From Streptomyces sp. CB00455 (GTDB taxonomy: Bacteria > Actinomycetota > Actinomycetes > Streptomycetales > Streptomycetaceae): a DNA stretch of 64,000 nt. This document shows positions 17,412-25,893 of the stretch, piece after piece. The stretch lies in the NCBI RefSeq assembly GCF_001905445.1, contig NZ_LIVQ01000001.1, positions 186,001 to 250,000 of the forward strand, written 5' to 3'. The notes below the pieces were generated by a model. The model was given only the letters and a program-made list of their open reading frames with translations. It searched no databases and was not told the DNA's origin. Each line of letters starts with the position of its first letter. The first letter of the stretch is position 1. A program made the position numbers and the translations under genes.

Positions 17412-17930
17412 TCAGTCGGCGGCCAAGGCCGCACTGCCGCGCACGACGCGGGCGAGCAGATCCAGGAACACCGTGCGCTCCTCGACGGACAGCCCGCCCA
17501 CCATCGCCTCCAGCCGCCCGAAATGCTCGGAGGCCATGTCGCGCAGGCGCTGCGCTCCGCGCGCGGTCAGGACGGCCACCATGCCGCGGCCGTCCTGCGT
17601 GGACGGGCGGCGGGCGATCAGACCCTCGCGCTCAAGGCCGTCCAGCAGGCCGGTGATCGTAGCCCTGGAGACATCGAGGTCGACCGCGAGGTGCGAAGGC
17701 GATTTTTCCCCGCCGTGGTCTTCGAGGTCGGCGAGCACACGGTAACGCCCCGTCGACAGGCCGAATGTGGCGAAGTGCGCTTCGGCCGCCCGGCCGACCC
17801 TGGCACCCGCCGAGATCAGCCGCACCGCGACCAGTACCGCTTGCGGATCGACCTTGAGGCCGTAGCGCTCGACCTGCCGCCTGGCCTGGTCCAGCGTGGG
17901 CACTTCGCCATCGATGCCGTCCCTCGTCAT
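17412..17930 (-). CDS. MarR-family transcriptional regulator
   Basis: A 172-residue regulator with the MarR winged helix at about residues 45-125. The recognition helix lies in VSRATITGLLDGLEREGLI and the wing in RPSTQDGRGMVAVLTARG. N- and C-terminal helices form the dimer interface. ATG 17930 is chosen because CATATT stands six bases before it with no Shine-Dalgarno, suggesting a leaderless mRNA; other in-frame ATGs at 17936 and 17966 exist. A degenerate copy of its presumed operator overlaps this promoter, implying autorepression. The target is probably the following membrane/NmrA pair on the same strand. Confidence 0.88.
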   Translation of the reverse strand: MTRDGIDGEVPTLDQARRQVERYGLKVDPQAVLVAVRLISAGARVGRAAEAHFATFGLSTGRYRVLADLEDHGGEKSPSHLAVDLDVSRATITGLLDGLEREGLIARRPSTQDGRGMVAVLTARGAQRLRDMASEHFGRLEAMVGGLSVEERTVFLDLLARVVRGSAALAAD

Positions 17931-17938
17931 GCACATAA

Positions 17939-17950
17939 TATGGCGGCTAA
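17939..17950. promoter_or_regulatory. MarR autoregulatory site (degenerate)
   Basis: TATGGCGGCTAA matches the 17337-17348 dyad at 9 of 12 positions and lies just upstream of the MarR start, overlapping its presumed -10 box. Confidence 0.5.
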
Positions 17951-18104
17951 TCACTGGGGCTGTCAAGGGCTGTCAAGGACCCTGCTGCTCTGCTGCCTCC
18001 AGGACCGCCTGCGCCGCTCCGCTCCGCCGTCGGCGGACAGCCGTCGGCCGATTCGTCCGCGATATTCGGTGGCGTACGGAGTCGGGGCGCATCACGATGC
18101 GCCC

Positions 18105-18680
18105 ATGGACTCAGGCGAGCGCATCGACGAAACGGCGGTGAGCCGGTGGACGCCCTCCACCGTCTACCCCGACATGTGGGTCGACCCGGACGACGACCCG
18201 CGCGAGAGCGAAGGCGAGACGGTCGATGAACGCGGCACGCTGCTGGACAGCCTGCGGTACTTCCGCCTGACCATCGAGATGAAGTGCGCCGGCCTGGATG
18301 CCGAACAGATGGCCCGGCGCTCCGTACCGCCGTCCACGATGTCCCTGCTCGGACTGGTACGTCACATGGCCGAGGACGAACGGCACTTCCGCCGGATGGC
18401 CGGGCAGGACTCGCCCAGGATCTACCGAACCACCGAAGACCGCGATGGCGACTGGAACGGCGCGCTCGCCGATCCGGCCGTCGTGGAGGACGCTTGGCGC
18501 CGTTGGCGGGCCGAGAGGGAACTGACCGACCGGTTCGTGGCCGGCTTCGCCGACCTCGGCACGCGGACCGGGGAGGCGCAGCTTCGCGAGCTCCTGGTGG
18601 CACAGATCGCCGAGTACGCGCGGCACTGCGGCCACGCCGATCTCCTGCGCGAGCGGGTCGACGGACGAGTGGGCCAGTGA
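18105..18680 (+). CDS. DinB-like (DUF664) protein
   Basis: A 191-residue four-helix protein of the DinB/DUF664 group, related to mycothiol-dependent enzymes. The start helix TLLDSLRYFRLTIEMKCAGL is followed by MSLLGLVRHMAEDERHFRRM, whose His/Glu residues match the usual metal-binding helix, and by LRELLVAQIAEYARHCGHADLLRE with the second His pair. A thiol-S-transferase role is possible, but the substrate is unknown. ATG 18105 is the first start preceding recognisable sequence. It is monocistronic and convergent with the next gene. Confidence 0.82.
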   Translation: MDSGERIDETAVSRWTPSTVYPDMWVDPDDDPRESEGETVDERGTLLDSLRYFRLTIEMKCAGLDAEQMARRSVPPSTMSLLGLVRHMAEDERHFRRMAGQDSPRIYRTTEDRDGDWNGALADPAVVEDAWRRWRAERELTDRFVAGFADLGTRTGEAQLRELLVAQIAEYARHCGHADLLRERVDGRVGQ

Positions 18681-18810
18681 CCTCGCAGGGCCCGCCGCTT
18701 CGGATGCCGCCGCCGGGGACAGGCTCCGCAGCGATCGCTCCCCGCTCCGGGGCCCCGACCCCGGCACGTCCTGGTGCGACGGTGCCCCGGGGCGGACCAG
18801 CCTGTTGGCG

Positions 18811-19371
18811 CTACCTGCTGTAGTTCTTCCCGATGGGCCTGCCGGGGATCGGCTTGCCGATGAGGGCGACCGGGACGAACATGCAGAAGTTGCCGATCGC
18901 CATGGTGAGCGTCCAGAGCGCATCGTCGTCGTAGAGTGCGGATGCCCTGGCGAACAGCTCGTCGCAGACCCGTTCCCCGAACGGGTTCGGGGTCAGGACG
19001 GCCGTCGCGAGCTCCAGCGCGATCCGTTCGGCGTCGGTGAAGCAGGGGGCGTCCTGCCACGTGGCCACCGCGGTGATGCGCCTTTCGGTTTCCCCGGCCT
19101 TGCGGAGGGTGTCGGTCAACGGGATCGCGTGGTAGGTGCTGCCGACGATCTGTGCGGCGCGGAGCAGCATCAGGTCGAGGGTGGTCTGCGGAACCGGTCC
19201 GTTCCGGACGGCGTTGCGGACGGCTCCGGAGAGTTTGGCCAGCTCGGGGAAGAGCGGGGTGGGGTCGGGCAGGCGCGACTGGATGCCGTCCTGCTCCGTC
19301 GCCGTGCCGGTCGTCGACGACGTAGGCGTAGGCGTGGGCATGGGCGTGGGCGTGGGCGTGGGCGTGGGCAT
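18811..19371 (-). CDS. Carboxymuconolactone-decarboxylase-like protein lacking the CxxC cysteines
   Basis: A 186-residue AhpD/CMD-fold protein. The helix LMLLRAAQIVGSTYHAI aligns with the family's RASQINGCxYCxxxH motif, but both redox cysteines are replaced (Ser and His), so peroxidase/disulfide chemistry is unlikely. Residues 1-20 are a Pro-Thr repeat encoded by a hexamer microsatellite, which also makes the start uncertain (a second in-frame ATG at 19341). AAGGAA precedes ATG 19371. CMD genes are the classical partners of ECF41 sigma factors. The divergent gene encodes one, and both promoters share a nearly identical 17-base box, so this gene is its likely target. Confidence 0.85.
   Translation of the reverse strand: MPTPTPTPTPMPTPTPTSSTTGTATEQDGIQSRLPDPTPLFPELAKLSGAVRNAVRNGPVPQTTLDLMLLRAAQIVGSTYHAIPLTDTLRKAGETERRITAVATWQDAPCFTDAERIALELATAVLTPNPFGERVCDELFARASALYDDDALWTLTMAIGNFCMFVPVALIGKPIPGRPIGKNYSR
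19322..19371 (-). repeat. CCCACG hexamer microsatellite at a start codon
   Basis: About eight tandem hexamers (CCCACG, with CCCATG and CCTACG variants) encode the Pro-Thr N-terminus of the CMD-like protein. Whole-unit slippage would keep the frame and change only repeat length. Confidence 0.85.
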
Positions 19372-19400
19372 GGTGAGGTTCCTTCGTGTGTGTCCCGTGG

Positions 19401-19420
19401 TGTCTCACCCGTCCGACAAG
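19401..19420 (-). promoter_or_regulatory. Shared box, copy facing the CMD-like gene
   Basis: On the minus strand this reads CTTGTCGGACGGGTGAGACA. It matches the copy at 19475-19491 at 16 of 17 positions but points the other way. Each copy lies 28-30 bp upstream of the gene it faces, so it may be a promoter element or an operator for the ECF41 system. Confidence 0.6.
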
Positions 19421-19474
19421 GCAGGAACCCGGAATGTGAGGCGCGGGGGCCGGCGTCACTTCCGGGGGCGCTGT

Positions 19475-19494
19475 CTTGTCGAACGGGTGAGGAC
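19475..19494 (+). promoter_or_regulatory. Shared box, copy facing the ECF41 sigma gene
   Basis: CTTGTCGAACGGGTGAG lies 28 bp before the sigma gene start and is mirrored at 19401-19420. It overlaps a short TGTC/GACA arrangement. Confidence 0.6.
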
Positions 19495-19522
19495 AGACAC
19501 GACCGAGGGAGCCGACGACACC

Positions 19523-20536
19523 ATGACAGCCCCGTCCGAACCGGAAGACGGCCGGCCCGTACCGAGCCTGAGCGTGATCATGAGCGAGCGGCGTCAATTG
19601 ATCAACGTCGCCTACCGCCTCCTCGGCTCTCTCGCCGAAGCCGAGGATGCCGTGCAGGAAACGTATGCCCGCTGGTACAGCCTGTCCCCACAGCAGCAGC
19701 GAGCCATCGACTCCCCCGGCGCCTGGCTGACCAAGGTCGCAGGCCGCATCTGTCTCAACGTGCTCGGCTCGGCACGGGCCCGGCGGGAGAGCTACGTCGG
19801 CGAATGGATCCCCGAGCCCCTGCCCGAAGCCGCGGAGTGGTCAGGCGGTGGGGCGGGCGGTACGAGCGTCGATCCGGCCGACCGTGTCACCCTGGACGAG
19901 TCTCTCAGCATGGCCTTCCTCGTCGTACTCGAATCGATGACGCCCGCCGAACGCGTCGCCTTCGTCCTCCACGATGTCTTCCGCTACCCCTTCGCCGAAG
20001 TCGCCGGCATCGTCGGCCGCACACCGGCGGCCTGCCGCAAGCTGGCGTCCTCGGCCCGTCGCCGTGTCCGCACCTCGCTGACTCCCCCGCCCCCGGCCGC
20101 CGGGCAGGCCGCCATCGTCCGGGGCTTCAAGAAGGCTTGGGAAGCGCAGGACATTGGCGCCCTCATCGGCCTCCTCGACCCGGACGTCAGGGCAACCGGT
20201 GACGGCGGCGGCCTCGCCACCACCGTGCGCCGCCCGCTCCGAGGCGCGGAGCAGCTCGCGCGCGGCTTCGTCGATCTCGGCCGCCGACTGGCCGGCGGCC
20301 TCACGATCCTGGAGCGCACCGTCAACGGTCGGCCCGGCCTGGTCGCCCAGCAGGACGGGGTCGTCGTGACGGTGTACGCGTTCGACATTGCAGGGAAACA
20401 GATCACGCACATCTGGGCCGTACGCAACCCCGAGAAGCTCCGGCCGTGGACCGGCCACGGCGAGGCCCCGTCCGACGCACCGTCGAGCGGCCCTTCTGCG
20501 GCCGTCTGCCCTGCCGCCGCCCCGGCCGCGCCGTGA
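19523..20536 (+). CDS. ECF41-family sigma factor with SnoaL-like C-terminal domain
   Basis: A 337-residue sigma factor. Region 2 spans about residues 15-85 (INVAYRLLGSLAEAEDAVQE) and region 4 about 120-185 (MTPAERVAFVLHDVFRYPFAEVAGIVG). The C-terminal SnoaL-like domain spans about 190-315. It carries the two ECF41 signatures: DGGG at the domain's start, and RNPEKL near the end, matching NPDKL. In this family the fused domain takes the place of a separate anti-sigma factor and tunes activity from within. It is divergent from a CMD-like gene, its standard partner. ATG 19523 has GAGGGAG upstream. A strong hairpin follows the stop. Confidence 0.92.
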   Translation: MTAPSEPEDGRPVPSLSVIMSERRQLINVAYRLLGSLAEAEDAVQETYARWYSLSPQQQRAIDSPGAWLTKVAGRICLNVLGSARARRESYVGEWIPEPLPEAAEWSGGGAGGTSVDPADRVTLDESLSMAFLVVLESMTPAERVAFVLHDVFRYPFAEVAGIVGRTPAACRKLASSARRRVRTSLTPPPPAAGQAAIVRGFKKAWEAQDIGALIGLLDPDVRATGDGGGLATTVRRPLRGAEQLARGFVDLGRRLAGGLTILERTVNGRPGLVAQQDGVVVTVYAFDIAGKQITHIWAVRNPEKLRPWTGHGEAPSDAPSSGPSAAVCPAAAPAAP

Positions 20537-20573
20537 GCGATGTGCTGCCCGGCCTTGGATCGCGGACGGAGAA

Positions 20574-20604
20574 GGCCCCGCACCTTCGGCGAAGGTGCGG
20601 GGCC
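20574..20604. terminator. Bidirectional hairpin between convergent genes
   Basis: A 13-bp perfect stem (GGCCCCGCACCTT and its complement) with loop CGGCG, between the ECF41 gene and the giant secreted protein's stop. Confidence 0.8.
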
Positions 20605-20632
20605 CCGTGTCACCGGCCGGGGGCCGGTGCCC

Positions 20633-23600
20633 TTACCAGGTGCCCGGCAGGGCCTGCCAGCTCAGGAAACCGTTCTCGAAGCCGCCGTCGGTGCGGCTCT
20701 TGAACGTGAACGTGCCGCTGGCGCCGCTCGCGTAGTTGTACAGCGTCACCACGTCGGCGCGGCCGTCCCCGTCGGAGTCACCCGACATCGGCATGCCCGC
20801 GTTGGAGGCGTACCAGTTGCCCTCGGGGGTGTCCCAGCTGCGCACTGTCTCGGCGACCGTGCCGTCGGCCTTGCCGAGCAGGGTGTCCAGGGAGGCGTGG
20901 CCGTCGCCGTGGTCGTACATCAGGGCGGCGTCGTCACGGCCGTCGCCGTTGTAGTCACCGACCGTCAGCTTCGTCTGGGCGTACTCCCAGACACCGGCGG
21001 GCTTCGCCCAGTGTTTGACCGGGGCGGCGAAGCCGCCGTTCGGCTGGGCCAGGCCCGTGAACAGGGCGGTGCCGTAGGTGGAGTATCCGTACATGGCGAG
21101 GAAGTCGTCCCGGCCGTCGCCGTTCATGTCGCCGACGCGGAAAGTGGCGTAGTCGATCCACCACTTGCCCGGCCCGGTGCGCCAGCTGGCCACGGACGTG
21201 TTGAAGGTTCCGTCCGTCTTGGCGGTCCAGGTGTGGGCGCCCATGTCGCCGCCGCCGTAGTCGTGGACCAGGGCGAGGTCGCCGCGCCGGTCTCCGTTGA
21301 AGTCACCGGCAAGGGGCTGGGACTTGGCCCAGTTGTAGACGCCCTTGGCGACGGTGACGCTCTTCGTCGGGGTGAAGGTACCCGTGGCGTTGGAGGCGAA
21401 GGTCCACCATGCGGTGCTGCCGTCCTCGTAGCCGTACCAGCCGCCGATGTCGGTGTGGCCGTCGCCGTTGAAGTCGGCCGCGACCCACTTGACGCGGGCG
21501 TAGGAGAAGCCGCCCTTGGCGCTGTTCCAGCGCAGCGTCGGCTCGGCGAACCCTCCGTCGGGCAGGGCGTCGAAGACGTACAGGGCCGTGGTGTTGTCGC
21601 CCCAGTCGTAGGCCGTGGCGATGTCGGTGCGGCCGTCGCCGTTGAAGTCGCCCGACAGGTCGGTGCGCAGGGCCGCCGTCCGGTCGGCGGGCAGGTGCTC
21701 CTGGGTGGTGCCGGTGACGCGGTTGTGGCGGATGTACCCCTTCTGGAAGTCCTCGCGGGGGCCGCCCGCGACCTCGTACTCGTCGGAGACCGGGAAGCCG
21801 AGGGTGCTCTTGTCGGCGCCCAGGGCTATCCACTTCTTGCGGATGGAGCCGTACACGGACCAGGTGCCGCCGGCCCTGGTCCAGTAGAGGGAACCGGTGT
21901 CGGCGGTGTCGGAGCGCTTGCGGAAGTGGTTGTAGCGGACCGCGGCGCCGTCGCCGATGTTGGTCTCGTCGGTGATCGGGTAGCCGAGGGGGCTGGCGGG
22001 CCCGCCCAGCGAGGCGTACTTGTCGTAGACCGAGCCGTGCACGGACCAGGCGCCGGTCTCGGGGGACCAGTAGATGCCGCCCTTGCCGCCCGCGGTGGAG
22101 GAGAAGGTGGAGTGGTAGCCGACGCCGTCGAAGTTCGTCGCCTCGTCGGACGTCGGATAGCCCATGACGCCCTTCTCCGCGCCCATGCCGAGCCACTTGG
22201 CGCGGATGGCGCCCCACACGACCCAGGCGCCGCTGCTCGGGTGCCAGTAGATCGAGCCGTTGTCGGCAGTCTGGCCGGCGCCGCGCAGGTTCACGTACCG
22301 GCCCACGCCGTCGGCCGGCACGAGGACGTCCGTGGTCGGGTAGCCGAGCGACGTACCGCCCTTGGAGAGGTATTTGGACAGGATCGGCCCGCACAGGGTG
22401 TGGGTGCCCGTGGCGGTCGAGGTGAAGGTCTGGCACTCGGACCAGGAGGTCCCGCCGAGGACGAGCCGGCGGCCGGCGGCGAAGGCGGAGCCGCCCGCCG
22501 GGGCGCGGCCCGGGAACTCGGTGAGCAGACCGTCGCCGCCGCGGGACCACAGGTCCGCGAAGCCGTCCGTCTCGAAGTCGCCGTTGGTGGACAGGTGCGG
22601 GTAGGCCGCGCCGGTGAAACCCGTGGCGATGGCGGAACCGCGGACCGCGGGGTCACCGAAGACGGCGAGGTCGGCCGTGGTCGTCGCGCCGGGCTCGGTG
22701 GACGGACGGCTGGTGTACTGGTGGATCTTGCCGGTGGCGGTGTCGCGGGCCCAGACCTCGGGCAGGTGGTCGCCGTTGAGGTCGCCCGGCGCCATGATCG
22801 TCATGTTGGCCCAGTCGGCGTTGCCGAGGGCGACCGGAGCGCTGAAGGCGTCGAGGAAGCCGACGGCGGAACCGAGGTAGAGCCACAGCTCGGCGCCGGT
22901 CCTCACCAGCAGGTCGGGCTGGTCGGCGTCGTCGGTGCGGCCGTCGCCGTTGTCGTCGTTGACGCTGCCGATGGCGACGACCTGGTCGGCGTTCTTCCAG
23001 TGGTCGTCCTCGTCGGGGTTGCCGACCTGCAGCTCGATGCGGTTGGCGTCCGCGGCCTCGAGGTCGCCGTCGCCCTTGTTCGGGTAGACGTACAGCTTCT
23101 TCTCGGCGCCGTCCGGGCCCGGACGCAGGACGACCAGGTCCTCGTAGTAGTCCTCGTTCCAGCTGCCCCGGTGGGCCAGTGAAACCGAGTCGGCGAAGGA
23201 GCCCTGGTCGAGCTGGCGGGAGAGGTCGAAGGTGCCGTCGCCCTTGCCCGGGTGCAGCCAGAGCGTGCCCGAGCCCGGGTCGACGCTCCAGATGTCCACG
23301 GTGCCGTCGCCGTTGAGGTCGCCGGGTTTGTCACGGGTGCCCAGGCGCTTGGCGTAGAAGAGGTACTCCTTGAGGTTCGACCGGTTGCCGGAGGCGTCCA
23401 GGCTGTGCACGAACAGGCGCTGCGGGCCGGCCGTGGTCGGCGTGTACACGACGTCGACGGAGCCGCCCGGGGAGGTCGGGGAGGCCTTGTTGACCTTGGG
23501 GTTGGAGTCGGTCCACCACTCGAAGGCGGTGACGTCCTTGACGCCGCCTGCGCCCAGCGTGAAGGTGCCCTGGGTGCGGGTGAAGCTGGTCTTCTCGGGG

Positions 23601-25591
23601 TCGTCCTCGTTCTCGGGGAACTGGAGCGACTTCACCGAGGGGGTCTTGTCGGGACGGGTGCGGTCGATGGTGAACACGCACTGGCCCGCCCAGGGTCCGG
23701 TGGAACCGACCTTGTCCACGGTGCGGACGTCCCACCGGTAGGTGCCGTCGAGGCCCTTGGCCGGGATCGGGAGCTGGGCCACGCTGCCGTTGCTCGCGGT
23801 CCGCAGGACCTTGGTAGGCGTGGGGGCGCCGTCCTTCCAGTAGTGGAACTCGGCGCTGAGGCTGGTGTCCTCCTTGTCCTTGTCCTTCAGGCGGGCGCGC
23901 AGCACGATCTGGTCGGTGGTGCCGATGATGCCGCCGGTGCAGGGCACGGACGGGTCGGTGGACCGCTCCGTGATCTTGTCGGGGACGGTGTTGAACCTGA
24001 CCGAGATACGGGCGCTGTTGGGGTCGAGCTTGCGCCAGGAGACGTCGACGGTGTCCTTGGCGGCCTTGAGGCCGAAGGTCCAGTTCCCCCAGTGCTTCTG
24101 CGCGGCCGTGGCGACGGCGGACTTCACGTTCAGTTCGATCAGGTCGCCGTCGCCGGGGCAGTTGCGCCCGCCGAAGGACTGGCCTGTGGCGTCGACCATC
24201 CGGATCCAGTCCGGCTGCTTGTTCCACGTGGTCGACTTGGAGATGGAGCCGGTGTCCCAGACCTGGATGTCGCCGGACTTGCAGCTCCAGGAACCGGCCG
24301 ACTTCTGCTTGACGCGCAGGGTCGACTCCAGGATCTGCTTGTCCCAGAAGTCGGTCATGCCGACCTGGAAGAAGGTCTTGGCGCAGATCACCGCATTGCC
24401 GTTGGCGGCGTCCTTGGCGCAGCCGACGCGGGCGTCCTTGCTGAGGGTGCCGCCGTTCCAGTAGTTGGTGTTCGGCGAGGACGGGAAGGCGTTGTGCTTG
24501 TACGCGATCGTCCAGGCCTGCTTCCAGGCGTCCCAGGTGGGGTCGATGACCACCGGGTAGGTGGTCTCCGGGGCCCGCAGCAGGTTCTGGTCCGGGGTCA
24601 GCGTCAGCTTCTTCCCGGCGAGCCGGACACCGAGGTCGGCCTGCTTGGCGCCGGTGGTCACGCCTTCCAGGGGTGCGGCGGGCGCAGGCTGCGCGGCGGG
24701 CACGGTCGGCTCGGGCTCGGCGGTCCGCGGGGCGGGTGCCTGCGCGGCGGCCTCGGCGAATGCGTGTGCGGGTGAGCCGGCCGGCGCCGGGTCCTGTGTC
24801 CGGAACCCGTCCTGGGCCGGGGTCTTGCGGCCACCCGCGTCCCACATCTGCGGCTTGGCGGAGCCGAAGACCGTCTGACCGGACGGGTCCACCGCGCGCA
24901 ACTGCCCGTCGGACTCGGACCGTACGGTCAGCCCCTTGCCCTCCAGCCCGAAGTCCAGGGAGGCCAGCGCCGGGTTGGCGGCGGCCTCGCGGGTCTTGAC
25001 GACGAGGGCGTGCGAGAAGCTGTCGTTGCTCGCGCTCACCCGCAGGTCCACGCCCGGCAGGACCTCGGGGTAGACGGCGCTGTCGCCCTGCAGCTGGGGT
25101 GCGGGCAGGGGCCGCGGCCAGGACAGGGACACGCTGCGGCCGTTCTGCGACATCACCACGAGCGGGGCGGTGCCGCCGCCGGAAAACGTCAGGCCTATCC
25201 GGGTCGCCTTCGGGGCGAGACGGCCGTCCTTGCCCCGCTGCAATGTGGAATCGACCGTAATCAGCTTTCCGCTCTGGCGCACGCGCACCGGCACCAGGGA
25301 GCGATTGGCGGTCTTCGTTCCGTCCGGGTTGGCCCATATGTCGTCCGTCTCGGTCCGCTGCCCGAGGATCTCGACCGGCTTTCCGGTCCGCCGCGCCTCG
25401 GCGGCGGCCCGCGCGGCCTCGTCCCGGGCGGCCGCCGTTTCCGTCCCCGCAGGGGGGACGGACTGCCCGCCGACGGCTGCTGCGGGTACGACCGCGACCA
25501 GGCCGGCGGTCAGGGCCAGTGCTGTGACCAGCGCGGATGCCCGTATGCGCGGGCGTCCGGCGGCGCGGCTTCGCGCCAGGGGTGGTCTCAC
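20633..25591 (-). CDS. Giant secreted DNRLRE / VCBS (FG-GAP) / LGFP repeat protein
   Basis: A 1652-residue exported protein. The signal peptide is at 1-38 (RIRASALVTALALTAGLVAV). A variable Pro/Ala region follows, then a DNRLRE-type beta domain at about 345-540 with WTIAYKHNAFPSS and a CxxG cysteine framework. An Ig-like region spans about 600-740. FG-GAP/VCBS propeller repeats of the DLNGDGTVDIWS type lie at about 750-1050, LGFP repeats (LGYPTTD, MGYPTSDE, LGYPITDE, LGFPVSDE) at about 1060-1290, and more FG-GAP repeats (DFNGDGRTD, DMNGDGRDD) to the end. GTG 25591 is used because AAGGAAT precedes it and the signal peptide then starts correctly. It is divergent from the RHS toxin and may help display or process it; this is inference. 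Confidence 0.85.
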   Translation of the reverse strand: MRPPLARSRAAGRPRIRASALVTALALTAGLVAVVPAAAVGGQSVPPAGTETAAARDEAARAAAEARRTGKPVEILGQRTETDDIWANPDGTKTANRSLVPVRVRQSGKLITVDSTLQRGKDGRLAPKATRIGLTFSGGGTAPLVVMSQNGRSVSLSWPRPLPAPQLQGDSAVYPEVLPGVDLRVSASNDSFSHALVVKTREAAANPALASLDFGLEGKGLTVRSESDGQLRAVDPSGQTVFGSAKPQMWDAGGRKTPAQDGFRTQDPAPAGSPAHAFAEAAAQAPAPRTAEPEPTVPAAQPAPAAPLEGVTTGAKQADLGVRLAGKKLTLTPDQNLLRAPETTYPVVIDPTWDAWKQAWTIAYKHNAFPSSPNTNYWNGGTLSKDARVGCAKDAANGNAVICAKTFFQVGMTDFWDKQILESTLRVKQKSAGSWSCKSGDIQVWDTGSISKSTTWNKQPDWIRMVDATGQSFGGRNCPGDGDLIELNVKSAVATAAQKHWGNWTFGLKAAKDTVDVSWRKLDPNSARISVRFNTVPDKITERSTDPSVPCTGGIIGTTDQIVLRARLKDKDKEDTSLSAEFHYWKDGAPTPTKVLRTASNGSVAQLPIPAKGLDGTYRWDVRTVDKVGSTGPWAGQCVFTIDRTRPDKTPSVKSLQFPENEDDPEKTSFTRTQGTFTLGAGGVKDVTAFEWWTDSNPKVNKASPTSPGGSVDVVYTPTTAGPQRLFVHSLDASGNRSNLKEYLFYAKRLGTRDKPGDLNGDGTVDIWSVDPGSGTLWLHPGKGDGTFDLSRQLDQGSFADSVSLAHRGSWNEDYYEDLVVLRPGPDGAEKKLYVYPNKGDGDLEAADANRIELQVGNPDEDDHWKNADQVVAIGSVNDDNGDGRTDDADQPDLLVRTGAELWLYLGSAVGFLDAFSAPVALGNADWANMTIMAPGDLNGDHLPEVWARDTATGKIHQYTSRPSTEPGATTTADLAVFGDPAVRGSAIATGFTGAAYPHLSTNGDFETDGFADLWSRGGDGLLTEFPGRAPAGGSAFAAGRRLVLGGTSWSECQTFTSTATGTHTLCGPILSKYLSKGGTSLGYPTTDVLVPADGVGRYVNLRGAGQTADNGSIYWHPSSGAWVVWGAIRAKWLGMGAEKGVMGYPTSDEATNFDGVGYHSTFSSTAGGKGGIYWSPETGAWSVHGSVYDKYASLGGPASPLGYPITDETNIGDGAAVRYNHFRKRSDTADTGSLYWTRAGGTWSVYGSIRKKWIALGADKSTLGFPVSDEYEVAGGPREDFQKGYIRHNRVTGTTQEHLPADRTAALRTDLSGDFNGDGRTDIATAYDWGDNTTALYVFDALPDGGFAEPTLRWNSAKGGFSYARVKWVAADFNGDGHTDIGGWYGYEDGSTAWWTFASNATGTFTPTKSVTVAKGVYNWAKSQPLAGDFNGDRRGDLALVHDYGGGDMGAHTWTAKTDGTFNTSVASWRTGPGKWWIDYATFRVGDMNGDGRDDFLAMYGYSTYGTALFTGLAQPNGGFAAPVKHWAKPAGVWEYAQTKLTVGDYNGDGRDDAALMYDHGDGHASLDTLLGKADGTVAETVRSWDTPEGNWYASNAGMPMSGDSDGDGRADVVTLYNYASGASGTFTFKSRTDGGFENGFLSWQALPGTW

Positions 25592-25893
25592 GGATATTCC
25601 TTGGAGTCGAACCGCACGCTCCGGTGCATCGTCCGGGCGCGCGCGTGGCTTGATCGGTCCGGCTGAGCCTCTCATGGCGCGTAGCACTATCCGGAATAAC
25701 CGGAAGGGGAAATTCCGATTCCAATGGCTTTTCGTCCGACTTTGCCGGTTCTTGGTGTTGCGAGAAGTGACCGAAGCCGCCATCCCTTGCCGCCGTGGGG
25801 AAACTGTGACGGTGGCCTCGCTGTTATTTTTTGAGCCGTTGCTCGAATAGCGTGTATCTTCTTTTTCACGCCTGATTCATCACGGAATCCAAT
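25592..25893. other. AT-richer divergent intergenic region
   Basis: 302 bp between the two giant secreted-protein genes, visibly poorer in G+C than the coding sequence around it, with runs such as TTATTTTTT. It holds a promoter for the RHS gene (25831-25860) and a small dyad, TCCGG and CCGGA around AATAA, near 25690 on the other gene's side. I see no small gene in it. Confidence 0.6.
25831..25860 (+). promoter_or_regulatory. Sigma-70-like promoter of the RHS gene
   Basis: TTGAGC at 25831-25836 and TATCTT at 25855-25860 are separated by 18 bases and lie 34 bp before the TTG start of the RHS gene. Confidence 0.5.
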
